DNA of 64,000 nucleotides from Humibacillus xanthopallidus (GTDB lineage: Bacteria > Actinomycetota > Actinomycetes > Actinomycetales > Dermatophilaceae), in contig NZ_VFPM01000002.1 in assembly GCF_006716675.1 (NCBI RefSeq), forward strand, positions 124,001 to 188,000. Reading direction: 5' to 3'. Shown piece by piece: positions 18,274-26,904 of this stretch. A program made the translations under genes and the position numbers. The stretch's first letter is position 1. The number at the start of each line of letters is the position of its first letter. Below the pieces are notes generated by a model. The model searched no databases, was not told the origin of the DNA, and saw only the letters and a list, made by a program, of their open reading frames with translations.

Positions 18274-18765
18274 TCAGGTGACGTCGACGGGTGGGGCACC
18301 ACCGGCGGGCCGGTGAGCGTGGTGGCGGTCGTGGTCGGTGGCAGCGGCGCGGGTCTGGCTGGGTGTCTGTGTCGCCGACCAGCCCGCGGGAGGGTCGCGG
18401 TGCTCGCGGGCGGTGCAGTTCGTCAGGGAGGCGAGCTCGATGAGGCGGGCCTCGATCTCCCGGAACCCGCGGAACCAGTCCACGGCCGCGGACGGGGGCG
18501 CCTTGTGGCTGTAGCAGTCGCGTTCGAGGTCGCGCAGCGCGGTCAGGGCCTCGAGCATGCCGTTGTGCCGCTCCCAGCACGGTGGGATGACGCGGGCGTC
18601 GATGTGGAAGCGGGTGACGAGCTGCGCCACCCACGGCCGGAGCTGGGAGAGCAGGTCGGTGCGCTCGGCTGCGGTGAGGGAGGGGACGTGGACCGGTCCG
18701 GCGAGCTGGTCGAAGTCGGCGCTGGGCTGGTCGGGTGACGGGTACGCCCATCCGGGCTGGGTCAC
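18274..18765 (-). CDS. Unknown element protein (163 aa), coupled to the VirD4-like gene
   Basis: The GTG at 18765 overlaps the coupling-protein stop (GTGA), so translation is coupled; the frame upstream of that is not used. The N-terminus (VTQPGWAYPSPDQPSADFDQ) is proline-rich, the centre is helical with conserved-looking aromatic and His residues (FHIDARVIPPCWERHNGMLE, ALDWFRGF-like pattern), and the C-terminus is disordered and His/Ala-rich. This layout is seen in backbone proteins that follow the coupling protein in actinobacterial elements; the role is unknown. Confidence 0.65.
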   Translation of the reverse strand: MTQPGWAYPSPDQPSADFDQLAGPVHVPSLTAAERTDLLSQLRPWVAQLVTRFHIDARVIPPCWERHNGMLEALTALRDLERDCYSHKAPPSAAVDWFRGFREIEARLIELASLTNCTAREHRDPPAGWSATQTPSQTRAAATDHDRHHAHRPAGGAPPVDVT

Positions 18766-20573
18766 GCCGTGCCCATGGTGTTGGAGCGGTCGTCGCACCC
18801 GGTCTGTCGGGGATCTGGCGCTGTCGCCGTGCCAGGCGTGGCGCTGCGGTTGGCGTGGGCGGTTCGGATTGCGGCCTCGGAATCCTCGCGGTCATCGGTC
18901 AGGGCCTTGGCGTCCTTGCGGCCGGTCCACGGGGACAGGGTCAGGGCGATGGGGGGCGCGGACTTCATCAACAGGATCGCCTGCCCGAACGGCAGCGTTC
19001 GCAGGGCGGAGGGTTCGAGGATCGGGACCTTCGTTGTGGTCGTCGAGGTGGAGCGGCGGCCGTCCGGTCCACGGCTGCTGGAAGTGTTGCGCTCGTCGCG
19101 TTGACCCAGCAGCTTGGAGAGGTCCTCGAGGTCGCGGGCGTTGGAGCCGCCGCCGAGGATCGTCTTGACGATGGCGGCGTCCCAGATCGCGGAGGCGTGG
19201 TTCTCGCCCCACACCGCGCGGGCTTGAGCGAGTGACTGAAGGACCACGATGGTGGACATCCCGGAGCCGCCTCCGTCGGACATCAGTGACGGCAGCGACG
19301 GGAGCGGGTAGTTCGCAGCCTCGTCGAGGATCAGGGACAGGGGCGGGTCGAGCCGGGAGGAGGGGGAGCGGGCGGCGACGCGTCGGGCGGCCTCGACGAC
19401 GTCCTCGACGAACGCGCCGACGAGGCCGGCCGTCGCCGCGACCCCCGTGGAGGTGCCGAGTAGGTAGACGGTGCCGTTGTTGCGGAGGAACCGCTCGGGG
19501 TCGAAGTGCTCACCGCGGCCCGGCGACACCGCATCGAGGACCTTCGGGTCGGCCAGCGCCGAGAACGCGATGGTCACCATCGCCCAGATCGAGTCGCGTT
19601 GCCGCGCGTCGGCGTTGATGATCGCGTCGAGGGCCTGATGCCAGGAGGGCGCAGCGCGGGTGTCAGTGGCGAGGATGAGGACAGCTTCGCGGGCCTGAAC
19701 CGCGGACAGGGACCACCGGTAGAGGTCGGCCGCGACGCACTCGGCCAGAGCGGCCGCGTGCAGCAGGCAGCGGACCGCCTGTTCGGCTGACGCCTGCCAG
19801 AACGTCGAATCCGTTGTCCCTGCAGCCGTGTTCGTGGTCAGCGCCTTGGCGCGTACCATCGCGATGTGAGGATCTTGGCAGCCGCGGATCGGCGACCAAC
19901 GCGTCGCCGATGCGATGCCCGGCGCGAGGCCCTGCGGGTCGAAGACGGCGACCGGGCCACGGCGGCTGCGGGCGCGCAGAGTCGTCGTGAGATTGTCCGG
20001 CCGAGTACTCGTCGTCAGCACGGCGCCCGGAGTGTCCAGCATCATCGGGATGACGAGGTGGAGTCCCTTGCCAGCTCTGGGCGGACCAAGAATCACCATC
20101 GAGTCTTCCACGCTTGCGTAGCTGTCCACGCCGTGAGACGAACCGAGCCGGTAGCCGACGTCTTGCGGTCGGACCGCGGTCAGGGAAGGACGCAGCACTC
20201 TCGCGCGGCGGAGTAAGGCACGGCGGCCCGACGCTGCTGCCACCTGGGTACCGGATGCGCATCCCACCGGCGTCGCCCTGGAGGTGGATTCGCGACGCCA
20301 GAAAGCCAGAACCGGAATCAGCACGATCGCAGCCACTGTCGCCGTGGTGACCCAGTACCACCACGCGGGACCTACCGAGGGGCCAAAGGCCAAAGCCGGC
20401 GCGCTGGGATGCGTCAGCAGCGTGATTGGCGCGGCGGCGGTGAACGATGGCGGACCCGCGCCAGTGGCCGCGGCCGCGACGGCGGCCCCAGCAGACGGCG
20501 TCAGCCATGCGGCACTCGCAACAAGGATCCCGAGGGCGAGACCACGGTCCTCCACCATTAAGGGCTGCTTCAC
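18762..20573 (-). CDS. VirD4/TraG-like type IV coupling protein
   Basis: 603 residues; the GTG at 20573 has GGAGG 8 bases upstream. Two hydrophobic segments near the N-terminus (residues about 10-35 and 70-95) anchor it in the membrane. The ATPase domain has Walker A GPPRAGKG near residue 163 and Walker B LSLILDEAAN near 414, followed by the TraM-recognition-like block STIVVLQSLAQARAVWGENH. It couples the relaxase-DNA complex to the secretion channel. It starts the second half of the transfer operon, 15 kb away from the VirB4-like gene. Confidence 0.88.
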   Translation of the reverse strand: MKQPLMVEDRGLALGILVASAAWLTPSAGAAVAAAATGAGPPSFTAAAPITLLTHPSAPALAFGPSVGPAWWYWVTTATVAAIVLIPVLAFWRRESTSRATPVGCASGTQVAAASGRRALLRRARVLRPSLTAVRPQDVGYRLGSSHGVDSYASVEDSMVILGPPRAGKGLHLVIPMMLDTPGAVLTTSTRPDNLTTTLRARSRRGPVAVFDPQGLAPGIASATRWSPIRGCQDPHIAMVRAKALTTNTAAGTTDSTFWQASAEQAVRCLLHAAALAECVAADLYRWSLSAVQAREAVLILATDTRAAPSWHQALDAIINADARQRDSIWAMVTIAFSALADPKVLDAVSPGRGEHFDPERFLRNNGTVYLLGTSTGVAATAGLVGAFVEDVVEAARRVAARSPSSRLDPPLSLILDEAANYPLPSLPSLMSDGGGSGMSTIVVLQSLAQARAVWGENHASAIWDAAIVKTILGGGSNARDLEDLSKLLGQRDERNTSSSRGPDGRRSTSTTTTKVPILEPSALRTLPFGQAILLMKSAPPIALTLSPWTGRKDAKALTDDREDSEAAIRTAHANRSATPGTATAPDPRQTGCDDRSNTMGTA

Positions 20574-21227
20574 GTTGACTACCTCCCGCCAGACTCACAG
20601 GTCTGCGGGGTCACCATTGATCTCGCGAGTGTGCGATGGGCCGTACGTCAAGGAAGAACTGCCCACGGCACCAAGACCCTGCTGCTGCGACCACGACAAC
20701 CCTATTGGCACCCGTCGTGGCGCTTAGCGCCCCACTTCGCCCAGTTGGGGCGCCCCTACCGCCCAGATGGACGCCCCCCCACCTCTGGCAGCCCGAGGAC
20801 CAAGGGATCTAGAGCAACCATCCCAACCTGCTTCGCCAGACTCTCTTCTAGCAGTTTGTTCGGCTGCCCGCTCATGTGGGATGGGCAGCCTGCCGTCTCG
20901 TCTGTGGGCGCTCTGCGTCAGCGTGCACTAGGCGGACGTCGTCCCAGCGCTCCCGCGAGCGACCGCAGAATTGCCCGAGGCGTCCGCAACCAGGACCACT
21001 CCGGCTAGGCGCGCTTCACAGCGCCGGAGAGCCCATCACCTAGCCCCGGAGAAGAACCAAGAGCCCGTTCGGCTCGCTCATCCAGCAGGTGGTCGACCCG
21101 CTACACCATCTGGAACGCGACCGTGCCCGGTTTCGACTGGGACCTTCGCCTCTATCCGGACGGCACGTCGTCCGAGTTTCATGGAACCGGAGCCATTCGG
21201 CTCCGGAAAGACTAGGGGGCCATCACC
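20574..21227. other. Intergenic debris containing a repeated ~57-bp segment
   Basis: About 650 bases with no confident gene. 20760-20817 matches 27849-27906 at most positions, so both may descend from one mobile element end. Just before the next gene, the plus strand has a coding-like tail (WDLRLYPDGTSSEFHGTGAI, then RLRKD and stop at 21213) that could be the end of a lost gene. The promoter of the coupling-protein operon should lie near 20580-20650. Confidence 0.45.
20760..20817 (+). repeat. Imperfect direct repeat, copy 1 (partner 27849-27906)
   Basis: Shares CTCTGGCAGCCCGAGGACCA and flanking CGCCCAGAT with the copy just downstream of the tyrosine recombinase at 26905-27819. About ten mismatches in 57 positions by eye. 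Likely an end of a decayed mobile element. Confidence 0.6.
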
Positions 21228-21680
21228 ATGGCAAACATCTGGCAGTTCTTCACAAACACCAGTCCTGAACAAGAGGACTCGGCGTTGGTCGAAGCTCAAG
21301 CATTCAGCCTCACCAAGGTCATAGGCCTTCTCGCCCCGGTTGTGGCAGCGGCCGGCACTTGGGCCGCGTCGCAACTCAAGAGCGTAACGTTCACGTCCGG
21401 AGAAGTGACGGCAATCATCATTGCCGTTCTGGCGGTCTGGGCGATTACGTCCGTTGCTGACGTCCTTGCCCGCAGCATGGCCACATCCGCTGAGAAGCAG
21501 GCGAACGGTCGCCTGCACATGATCACCTTTGACGAGCCCGTCGATGCGACGGCCATTAGGGACGGTGCGGATGAGGCCGTGGAAGTCGTGGCAGTTTCCG
21601 ATGCGAAGCCCGCTGAGTACTTGGTGCTCCACGCGAACAACACCGTGACTTGGGAGAGTGCGCCGAGCGTCCACCTTTGA
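21228..21680 (+). CDS. Small membrane protein, unknown function
   Basis: 150 residues starting MANIWQFFTNTSPEQEDSAL. Two hydrophobic helices (VIGLLAPVVAAAGTWAAS and AIIIAVLAVWAITSVADVLA) separated by a short loop, then a soluble acidic C-terminus. A perfect 9-bp inverted repeat lies 40 bases after the stop, supporting a separate transcript. No family recognised; it sits among IS debris between two halves of the transfer operon. Confidence 0.6.
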   Translation: MANIWQFFTNTSPEQEDSALVEAQAFSLTKVIGLLAPVVAAAGTWAASQLKSVTFTSGEVTAIIIAVLAVWAITSVADVLARSMATSAEKQANGRLHMITFDEPVDATAIRDGADEAVEVVAVSDAKPAEYLVLHANNTVTWESAPSVHL

Positions 21681-21721
21681 CCTGCGGCAGCCTCGCGTCA
21701 CTGTGGACCACGCGGACGACC

Positions 21722-21746
21722 GGGCGTCACGGCAGTAGTGACGCCC
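21722..21746 (+). terminator. Hairpin terminator after the small membrane protein
   Basis: GGGCGTCAC and GTGACGCCC pair perfectly around a 7-base loop, 41 bases after the stop at 21680. No clear T-run follows, common for high-GC actinobacterial terminators. Confidence 0.6.
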
Positions 21747-21859
21747 GCGAGGGTTACGGCGCTAAGCTCCGCGGCTCCAACACGCAAGTTACGAGCGGAT
21801 TCTCCGCCAGCCCCCTTGAAGTCGGCATCGGCGCACCCCACACGATGTGAGGTGCGCCG

Positions 21860-21982
21860 GGCCGACTCAGGTCACGGCACAGCCCACGACTACGACGCCG
21901 GCCCCAACGACGTCGTCCGCCGGCGCACCGGCCGCGAACGGAACCGCCCTGGCGGTGCTGGCGCAGGTGCCGATCAAGGTGA
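21860..21982 (+). pseudogene. N-terminal fragment of a secreted HNH (DUF1524-type) nuclease cut by an IS3 end
   Basis: The plus-strand frame reads TTTTPAPTTSSAGAPAANGT then ALAVLAQVPIK. A Thr/Pro-rich linker followed by this ALAxLAxLPVK-like block is the typical lead into the DUF1524 HNH domain of secreted actinobacterial nucleases. At about 21982 the similarity stops exactly where the IS3-like end begins (TGAACCGCCCCGG), and the signal peptide on the other side is missing too. Confidence 0.5.
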
Positions 21983-22165
21983 ACCGCCCCGGGTTCAGTG
22001 GAGAGTCTGGTGTGGTTCCTCGGCGGTCACCGGGGAGGTTGTGGGGGCAGCGTAGTAGTGCTGCTCGTACTCGGTGGGGGAGCGTCGCCGCACCAACTGT
22101 GCAGGCGCGTCCGGTTGTACCAGTCGACCCATCGGAGGACCTTTGTGCGACAGTCTTCCAATGAC
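21980..22165 (-). pseudogene. C-terminal remnant of an IS3-family transposase, with the IS end
   Basis: Minus-strand translation gives EASLEDCRTKVLRWVDWYN, RTRLHSWCGDAPPTEYEQHY and a stop at 21995-21997, the conserved DDE-domain C-terminus of IS3-family transposases (WVDWYNxxRLH...PxEYE). Only the last ~55 residues remain. Just beyond the stop, TGAACCGCCCCGG resembles IS3-family terminal repeats. Confidence 0.75.
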
Positions 22166-22643
22166 GCCTCAGGGTCCGCATCGCCTGACGGGAAGACTCG
22201 GCTCACCCTTGGCAACGACGGCGTGCAGGGTAGTTCCTCATCACCGACAGTCAGACCGAACCGCCGAGATCGTGAATCGCACACTGCGCCACGAGTTCCT
22301 GAACCGACCAAAGACGTGCAATAACGTTCACACCTGACGGTGGGACTGGCACGCCGCCGTGGCTCCTCGTAATCTCGCGCACGATCGCCGTGAGGTCTCC
22401 CAGTGCTCCCGCCATTTGTTGGCGAACGGCCGCGCTGCAATGACCAGTCGCCACCGCAAGCGAATGCTCCGCGTCGGCGAGGTCCAGCAACCACTGGGGC
22501 AGTTCCTCTTTGGCCACCTGTGTCCTGCGCTCGAGTCCTGCCCCGGTTCCCACGTCTTCCGCCCGTCGTGCGGCAGCCCGCGTGAGGTGGCTCAGTGCGG
22601 TCGCGTAGCTGTCGGCGCACTCTTTCTGCTTGGCCTGCTTTCG

Positions 22644-24075
22644 GGTCAAGTCCCAATCGGTGGTGTACGACGGTGATCCGTCGGGGTGGTTCGGTTAGCA
22701 GGTGATCGCGCCGGCGATCAGGTCGGTGGGCACCTCCTCAGGCTGGTCGTCTGTGGTGCGGGCGGTCAGGACGGCGCGGGCGTTCTTGAGGGCTTCGAGG
22801 CCGAGGTAGCGGCGTTGCTCGGCCCACTCGTCGTGCTGCTCCGCGAGGACGGCCCCGACGAGGCGGATGATCGCCTCACGGTTCGGGAAGATGCCGACGA
22901 CGTCGGTGCGGCGGCGGATCTCCCGGTTGAGCCGCTCGTTCGGGTTGTTCGACCAGACCTGACGCCAGATCTCCTTCGGGAACACGGTGAACGCGAGGAT
23001 GTCGGCGCGGGCCAGCTCGAGGTGCTCCGCCACGACCGGGAGCTTCTCGTACAGGCCTTCCAGGACCCGGTCGAACTGAGCGTGCACCGCGTCGGCGTCG
23101 GGCTGGTCGTACACGGAGTGCAGCAGCGCCTTGACCCAGCCCCACTGGCTCTTCGGGGTCACGCTCATGAGGTTCGCGGCGTAGTGGGTGCGGCACCGCT
23201 GCCAGGACGCGTTCGGCAGGGTCGCACCGATGGCCTCGACCAGCCCGGCGTGCGCGTCGGAGGTGACGAGGGCGACCCCGGACAAGCCGCGGGCGGTCAG
23301 GTCCCGGAAGAAGCCCAACCAGCCGGTACCGGATTCTGTTGTGGCGGTGTGGATCCCGAGGACCTCCCGGTACCCGTCGGCGTTGACGCCGGTCGCGACC
23401 ATGACCGCCACCTTCACCACGCGGCCGGCCTCGCGGACCTTCATCGTGAGCGCGTCGGCCGCGAGGAACGTGTACGGCCCGTCGGACAGTGGGCGGGTGC
23501 GGAACGCGGCGACCTGCTCGTCGAGGTCCTTGGCCATCACCGACACCTGCGACTTGGACAGGCCCGTGATCCCGAGCGTTTTGACGAGCTTGTCCATCCG
23601 GCGGGTGCTGACCCCGAGGAGGTAGCAGGTCGCGACCACCGTCGTCAGCGCCGCCTCAGCGCGGCGGTGCCGCTCGAGCAGCCAGTCCGGGAAGAAGGAC
23701 CCTTCGCGCAGCTTCGGGATCGCGATGTCGAGCGTGCCGGCGCGGGTGTCGAGATCACGGTGCCGGTAGCCGTTGCGCCGGTTGATGCGCTCGTCGCTGC
23801 GGGTGCCGTACTCGGCGCCGCACACGCTGTCGGCCTGCGCCGAGAGCAGGGCGTCGATGAACGTGGACAGCAGCTCCCGCATCAGGTCGGGACTGGCCTG
23901 GGCCAGCTGCTCATGCAGGAAGACGGAAGGGTCAATAATGGGCTTCGCGGTCATCGCGGTGTCCTTCTTCGAGTCGGTTGTGAGAGATCACTCGAAGGAT
24001 CACAGCGGTGACCGCACCTACATCAGCAGGACACGCTCACCGGGATCGTCGTACACCACTCTGCTGGACTCAACT
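22644..24075 (-). mobile_element. IS256-family insertion sequence with 9-bp target duplication
   Basis: 1432 bp. Ends are imperfect inverted repeats sharing AGTCC and GTGGTGTACGACG (22660-22672 and 24047-24059). The 9-bp direct repeat CTGCTTTCG flanks it exactly (22635-22643 and 24076-24084). It carries one complete transposase gene. The clean duplication suggests a fairly recent insertion. Confidence 0.88.
22695..23954 (-). CDS. IS256-family transposase
   Basis: 419 residues, full length for the family. Signatures: RNGYRHRDLDTRAGTLDIAI, the PKLREGSFFPDWLLERHRRA segment, DALTMKVREAGRV (first catalytic Asp), VTSDAHAGLVEAI (second Asp), WQRCRTHYAANLM and NNPNERLNREIRRRTDVVGI (catalytic Glu), FPNREAIIRLVGAVL. 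All DDE residues are visible and the frame is intact, so the element may still be active. Confidence 0.95.
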   Translation of the reverse strand: MTAKPIIDPSVFLHEQLAQASPDLMRELLSTFIDALLSAQADSVCGAEYGTRSDERINRRNGYRHRDLDTRAGTLDIAIPKLREGSFFPDWLLERHRRAEAALTTVVATCYLLGVSTRRMDKLVKTLGITGLSKSQVSVMAKDLDEQVAAFRTRPLSDGPYTFLAADALTMKVREAGRVVKVAVMVATGVNADGYREVLGIHTATTESGTGWLGFFRDLTARGLSGVALVTSDAHAGLVEAIGATLPNASWQRCRTHYAANLMSVTPKSQWGWVKALLHSVYDQPDADAVHAQFDRVLEGLYEKLPVVAEHLELARADILAFTVFPKEIWRQVWSNNPNERLNREIRRRTDVVGIFPNREAIIRLVGAVLAEQHDEWAEQRRYLGLEALKNARAVLTARTTDDQPEEVPTDLIAGAITC

Positions 24076-24171
24076 CTGCTTTCGCGTCCCGACGTTTGAC
24101 ATGAAAGTTCCGGCGAGCCCGGCCATCGCACCAATCGCCGCCCCGAGCACACCCGCGAGTGCAGGATCCAT

Positions 24172-25043
24172 ATCTCCATCATCAAGGCTAAGCGAGGCGC
24201 GCGTGGTGGATTGCGCTTGCCTGAGCCGCGCCAAGCGGTAGCGCCTGCGGTTTCGATCGCCGGCTATAGGCCGATTGCGGGGACGCGCACCGGGGTCGCC
24301 TTCTGCCCTCTTCGCGGCGTAGCACCGAGCTCGCCTCGGATGACCCAAGTCATCGCGACCGGTCATGGAGCAGGTCAAGGCAACCGGTAACCGCCTCCCT
24401 CGCGGAACAAGGCGTCTGTCGCGCCAGGCCCAGACTCCTGGGGTGGACGCGGCGGAACGGCGTGGCCCTCTGTACGGTGCGCCGACAAGTCCCCACGAAC
24501 CGACGTTCGGGTAAGCCTGTCGACGGCGCTTGACGATGGGGCCACTGCGGCGGTCGAAAACGATGCCGCACAGACAGATGGATGGCTGTTACGGGTCTGC
24601 GTTAGCCCTGATCCACCGATTGGTGGGCGGCCGCGAGGGCCAAATCCTTAGCGATCCCGACCACCGTGACCGGGTGGACTGGCCTTGCGGCGTGGGCAGG
24701 CCGGCGTCCGGTGGGCTGCTGACCTTGCTTTGACCGGCGTGCTTGACGGCTTCCACCCAGGCCACGGCTTGCCCGTCCGTGCCGGGGTAGCAGCCCCGCT
24801 CGATGTAGTGAACGGCTTCCCGGCCGAGGTGGCGTGCCGTCTCCCTATCGGTGTCCGGTTCGTGCCGATCACCAGGTCGGTCGCTGGCCCGGTCACTCAA
24901 GGGGCCGGTGAGCTGGTCGGGAATGATGCGTCAGGGCTCGACGGTGGGTGGCCGAGGGTGAGGGCGTGACGGATTGCCGCGTGGCGCTGCGGTTCGGTTC
25001 TCCGTGGACTGCTCGTGGGCGGACAAGGATCGGTGACGACGGG
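24172..25043. other. IS-flanking stretch without a confident complete gene
   Basis: About 870 bases. The only protein-like segment is on the minus strand (24849-24706), described separately. The rest has frames of low-complexity arginine/proline-rich sequence typical of noncoding high-GC DNA. Confidence 0.4.
24706..24849 (-). pseudogene. Possible N-terminal fragment of a TIGR02452/PARG-like protein
   Basis: The frame reads DRETARHLGREAVHYIERGC then YPGTDGQAVAWVEAVKHA, reminiscent of the opening helix and strand of TIGR02452-type (poly(ADP-ribose) glycohydrolase-like) proteins, which begin with an R-E-T-xxIxxxGxY pattern. Nothing after it continues the family. The identification is weak. Confidence 0.3.
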
Positions 25044-25290
25044 TCAGGTCGGTGCCGGGATCGCCGTGATCCGCTTGAACGTGGACGCGATGTGTGCACC
25101 CAGGGCCACGTCGCGGTGATCCTCAGTCGTCGTCGCCGTAATTTTCGGGTGATCCGGGCGGGTACGCGCAGCAGCCGGTAGCGCAACCCTTTGGGCTCGC
25201 ACGCCTTTAGTGCCTCGGGGAGGGCGGGCAGCCCCAGCCACGCGATGAGGTCGGCGGCGATGGTGGTGAGCATAGCGGTCACCAATCACA
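25044..25290 (-). pseudogene. C-terminal fragment of an IS1380-family transposase
   Basis: Reads MLTTIAADLIAWLGLPALPE then ALKACEPKGLRYRLLRVPAR and RLRITATWPW, the conserved C-terminal block of IS1380 transposases. A frameshift moves the ending (HIASTFKRITAIPAPT, stop at 25044) into another frame. No N-terminal part is adjacent; a matching N-terminal fragment lies at 57051-57320. Confidence 0.7.
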
Positions 25291-25489
25291 GCCCAGCACC
25301 TTCGGGCCGCATTGGCGATCCTTACAGTCCTTCCGCCGCCTGCGGTCGTCGGTCGCGCGACGCGCCTCTGGAAGCGTTTCCAGTCAGGTGGCAACCCGCG
25401 CACGACGACTCCTCGGCGATCTAGTTGACGAAGACGCCCTCTCGCGTTCGCCGGCGCAGCCACCGCGCCTCGACGCCGACCCGTTCTCG

Positions 25490-26596
25490 TCAGGCGGATG
25501 GCAACTTCTTGCAGACGAAAGGGCCGATCTGATCTCTGAAGAGGAACTCTTCGCCCGGCAAGTCTTCGTACATCACGGAAATCTCCTCCCAGTCGCCAGC
25601 CGCCTTGAACCTGACACTATCGCCCGTGGTCTGGATCAAATATGCGTGACACTCGCACGCCAGCGCGAACGTGTAAAACCGTCCTCGCATGGCCTCCTCG
25701 AGGAGGGCGATGGGATAGCGGATGAAGTGGCGCCCACACAGGCTCGGGACCTCGACCTTGCCGTCCGCTATTGAACTCTGCGGCAGCTGGGCTGCGCGCG
25801 ACCACGCTTTCAGCGCTATGCCTTCGACCGTTGGTCGGAGCATCTCGCCCGACGCTAGTCGTCGAAAGGAGGCATGGCCGCAAGGGTGCCCGACCGGCCA
25901 CGGCGCTGGCGCAAGAGAGGGCCAGAGCCGTGGCATCTCCAGATCCGTCCTCACGTCGATCGCTAGCGATGGGGTTGTGAACCGCAGCCCATGCAGGAGG
26001 AGCTCGCCAAGCACGACTGTCATCGCGTAGCCCTGCGGCAGTTCGGGCTCTGGGGCTTCTGGAATACGAACGCACAGAGGCGTTACCTGGACTGCGCTGA
26101 AACCCTCAGGTCCCTCATACCTACCGGCCCAGAACTGGCTGGCGTCAAGGGGTCGCCTGCGGTCACGATGTTCGTACAGGGCCGCGTACTCGCTCTGCGA
26201 GAGCCCGTAGCCATTTTTCCGCTCGACCTCACTGGACAGAAGCATTGCGGTGAGTGCGGTCTTCTGGACCCAGGCCCCGATCGGAGCCTGGTCTTCAACC
26301 GCAATCGTGCCCGCTTCTCCTCGGATCAGCGGGGGGAGGACTCGCTGAGCAACATCTTCGAGTCTGGCCATCCAGCCGTTGTTGCAGGAGGCACACACGT
26401 TCTTCACTGTCTGCCGAAACGGAGGTTGCACTCCCATGTAGCGCGGCACTCGGTTCAACGGTCCCGCGTGATGTTGGGCGGGCGTGGCATCCAAGCCAAT
26501 CTTGCTGACCCATTGGCCGAAGACATGCTCACGGGTCAAAGGTCCCGCTGAGCCACAGAAGACACACGAAGAGGGCACAGACCCATCTTCGCTCAC
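25490..26596 (-). CDS. HNH-like zinc-binding protein, putative nuclease
   Basis: 368 residues from a GTG at 26596. The N-terminus has CVFCG (residues 11-15), REHVFGQW with the candidate catalytic His, and CASCNNGWMARLED, that is Cys-x2-Cys...His...Cys-x2-Cys with Asn, the treble-clef layout of HNH endonucleases. The remaining ~270 residues form a separate domain with a well-conserved-looking end. It stands alone between decayed IS elements and has no methylase neighbour, so it may be a stand-alone defence nuclease; that is inference. Confidence 0.6.
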   Translation of the reverse strand: MSEDGSVPSSCVFCGSAGPLTREHVFGQWVSKIGLDATPAQHHAGPLNRVPRYMGVQPPFRQTVKNVCASCNNGWMARLEDVAQRVLPPLIRGEAGTIAVEDQAPIGAWVQKTALTAMLLSSEVERKNGYGLSQSEYAALYEHRDRRRPLDASQFWAGRYEGPEGFSAVQVTPLCVRIPEAPEPELPQGYAMTVVLGELLLHGLRFTTPSLAIDVRTDLEMPRLWPSLAPAPWPVGHPCGHASFRRLASGEMLRPTVEGIALKAWSRAAQLPQSSIADGKVEVPSLCGRHFIRYPIALLEEAMRGRFYTFALACECHAYLIQTTGDSVRFKAAGDWEEISVMYEDLPGEEFLFRDQIGPFVCKKLPSA

Positions 26597-26904
26597 CGCA
26601 GGCGAAGGCCACGGCCTTCATGAGTCAGCGCTTCCTTGCGAAGGCAAACTCGTCGGTCAGGAACTGACCCAGCGGGGAGGCGCCCGCGCAGGGACGCTCC
26701 CGACGACCCCCGTCGATCTCAAGAACATTGCTCCACAGGGCGTCCGACTGGATCTCCCGCGATTCGCGTGTAAGACCAGCGTCACACCGCAGCCAGCCGA
26801 CGCGACAGCCGCCTCAGACTTAGCGTCGTTGGACGCATGTGGCAGGCCGCGTCGGCGGCGAGCGGGGTCTGGCCCGGAGCCGGTCGCCGCGTGAGGTGAC
26901 CCCC
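26597..26904. other. Intergenic, nothing recognised
   Basis: About 300 bases between the HNH-like gene and the tyrosine recombinase, which diverge from it. Promoters for both should lie here. No repeat, RNA or gene fragment could be recognised. Confidence 0.4.

Larger units (their letters stand above)
22251..24171 (-). pseudogene. Membrane-anchored helical protein interrupted by IS256
   Basis: Two pieces of one gene. The N-terminal piece starts at the ATG at 24171 (GGAG just upstream) and reads MDPALAGVLGAAIGAMAGLA then GTFMSNVGTRKQ, a single membrane helix. The rest (22643 down to 22251) reads AKQKECADSYATALSHLTRA, AARRAEDVGTGAG and on to LGGSV. Removing the IS (22644-24075) and one copy of the 9-bp duplication joins them exactly in frame at CGA-AAG-CAG. 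The resulting ~163-residue protein has one transmembrane helix then a cytoplasmic helical domain, a common layout in actinobacteria; the function is unknown. Confidence 0.75.

Noticed and set aside
18236..18895. N-terminal extension of the 237-aa gene
   Set aside because: Proline/arginine-rich shadow of the neighbouring gene; GGGGAGG precedes the ATG at 18235.
22262..22337. Plus-strand integrase-like peptide (AEIVNRTLRHEFLNRP)
   Set aside because: Short, antisense to the interrupted membrane protein, and not continued by any transposase block.
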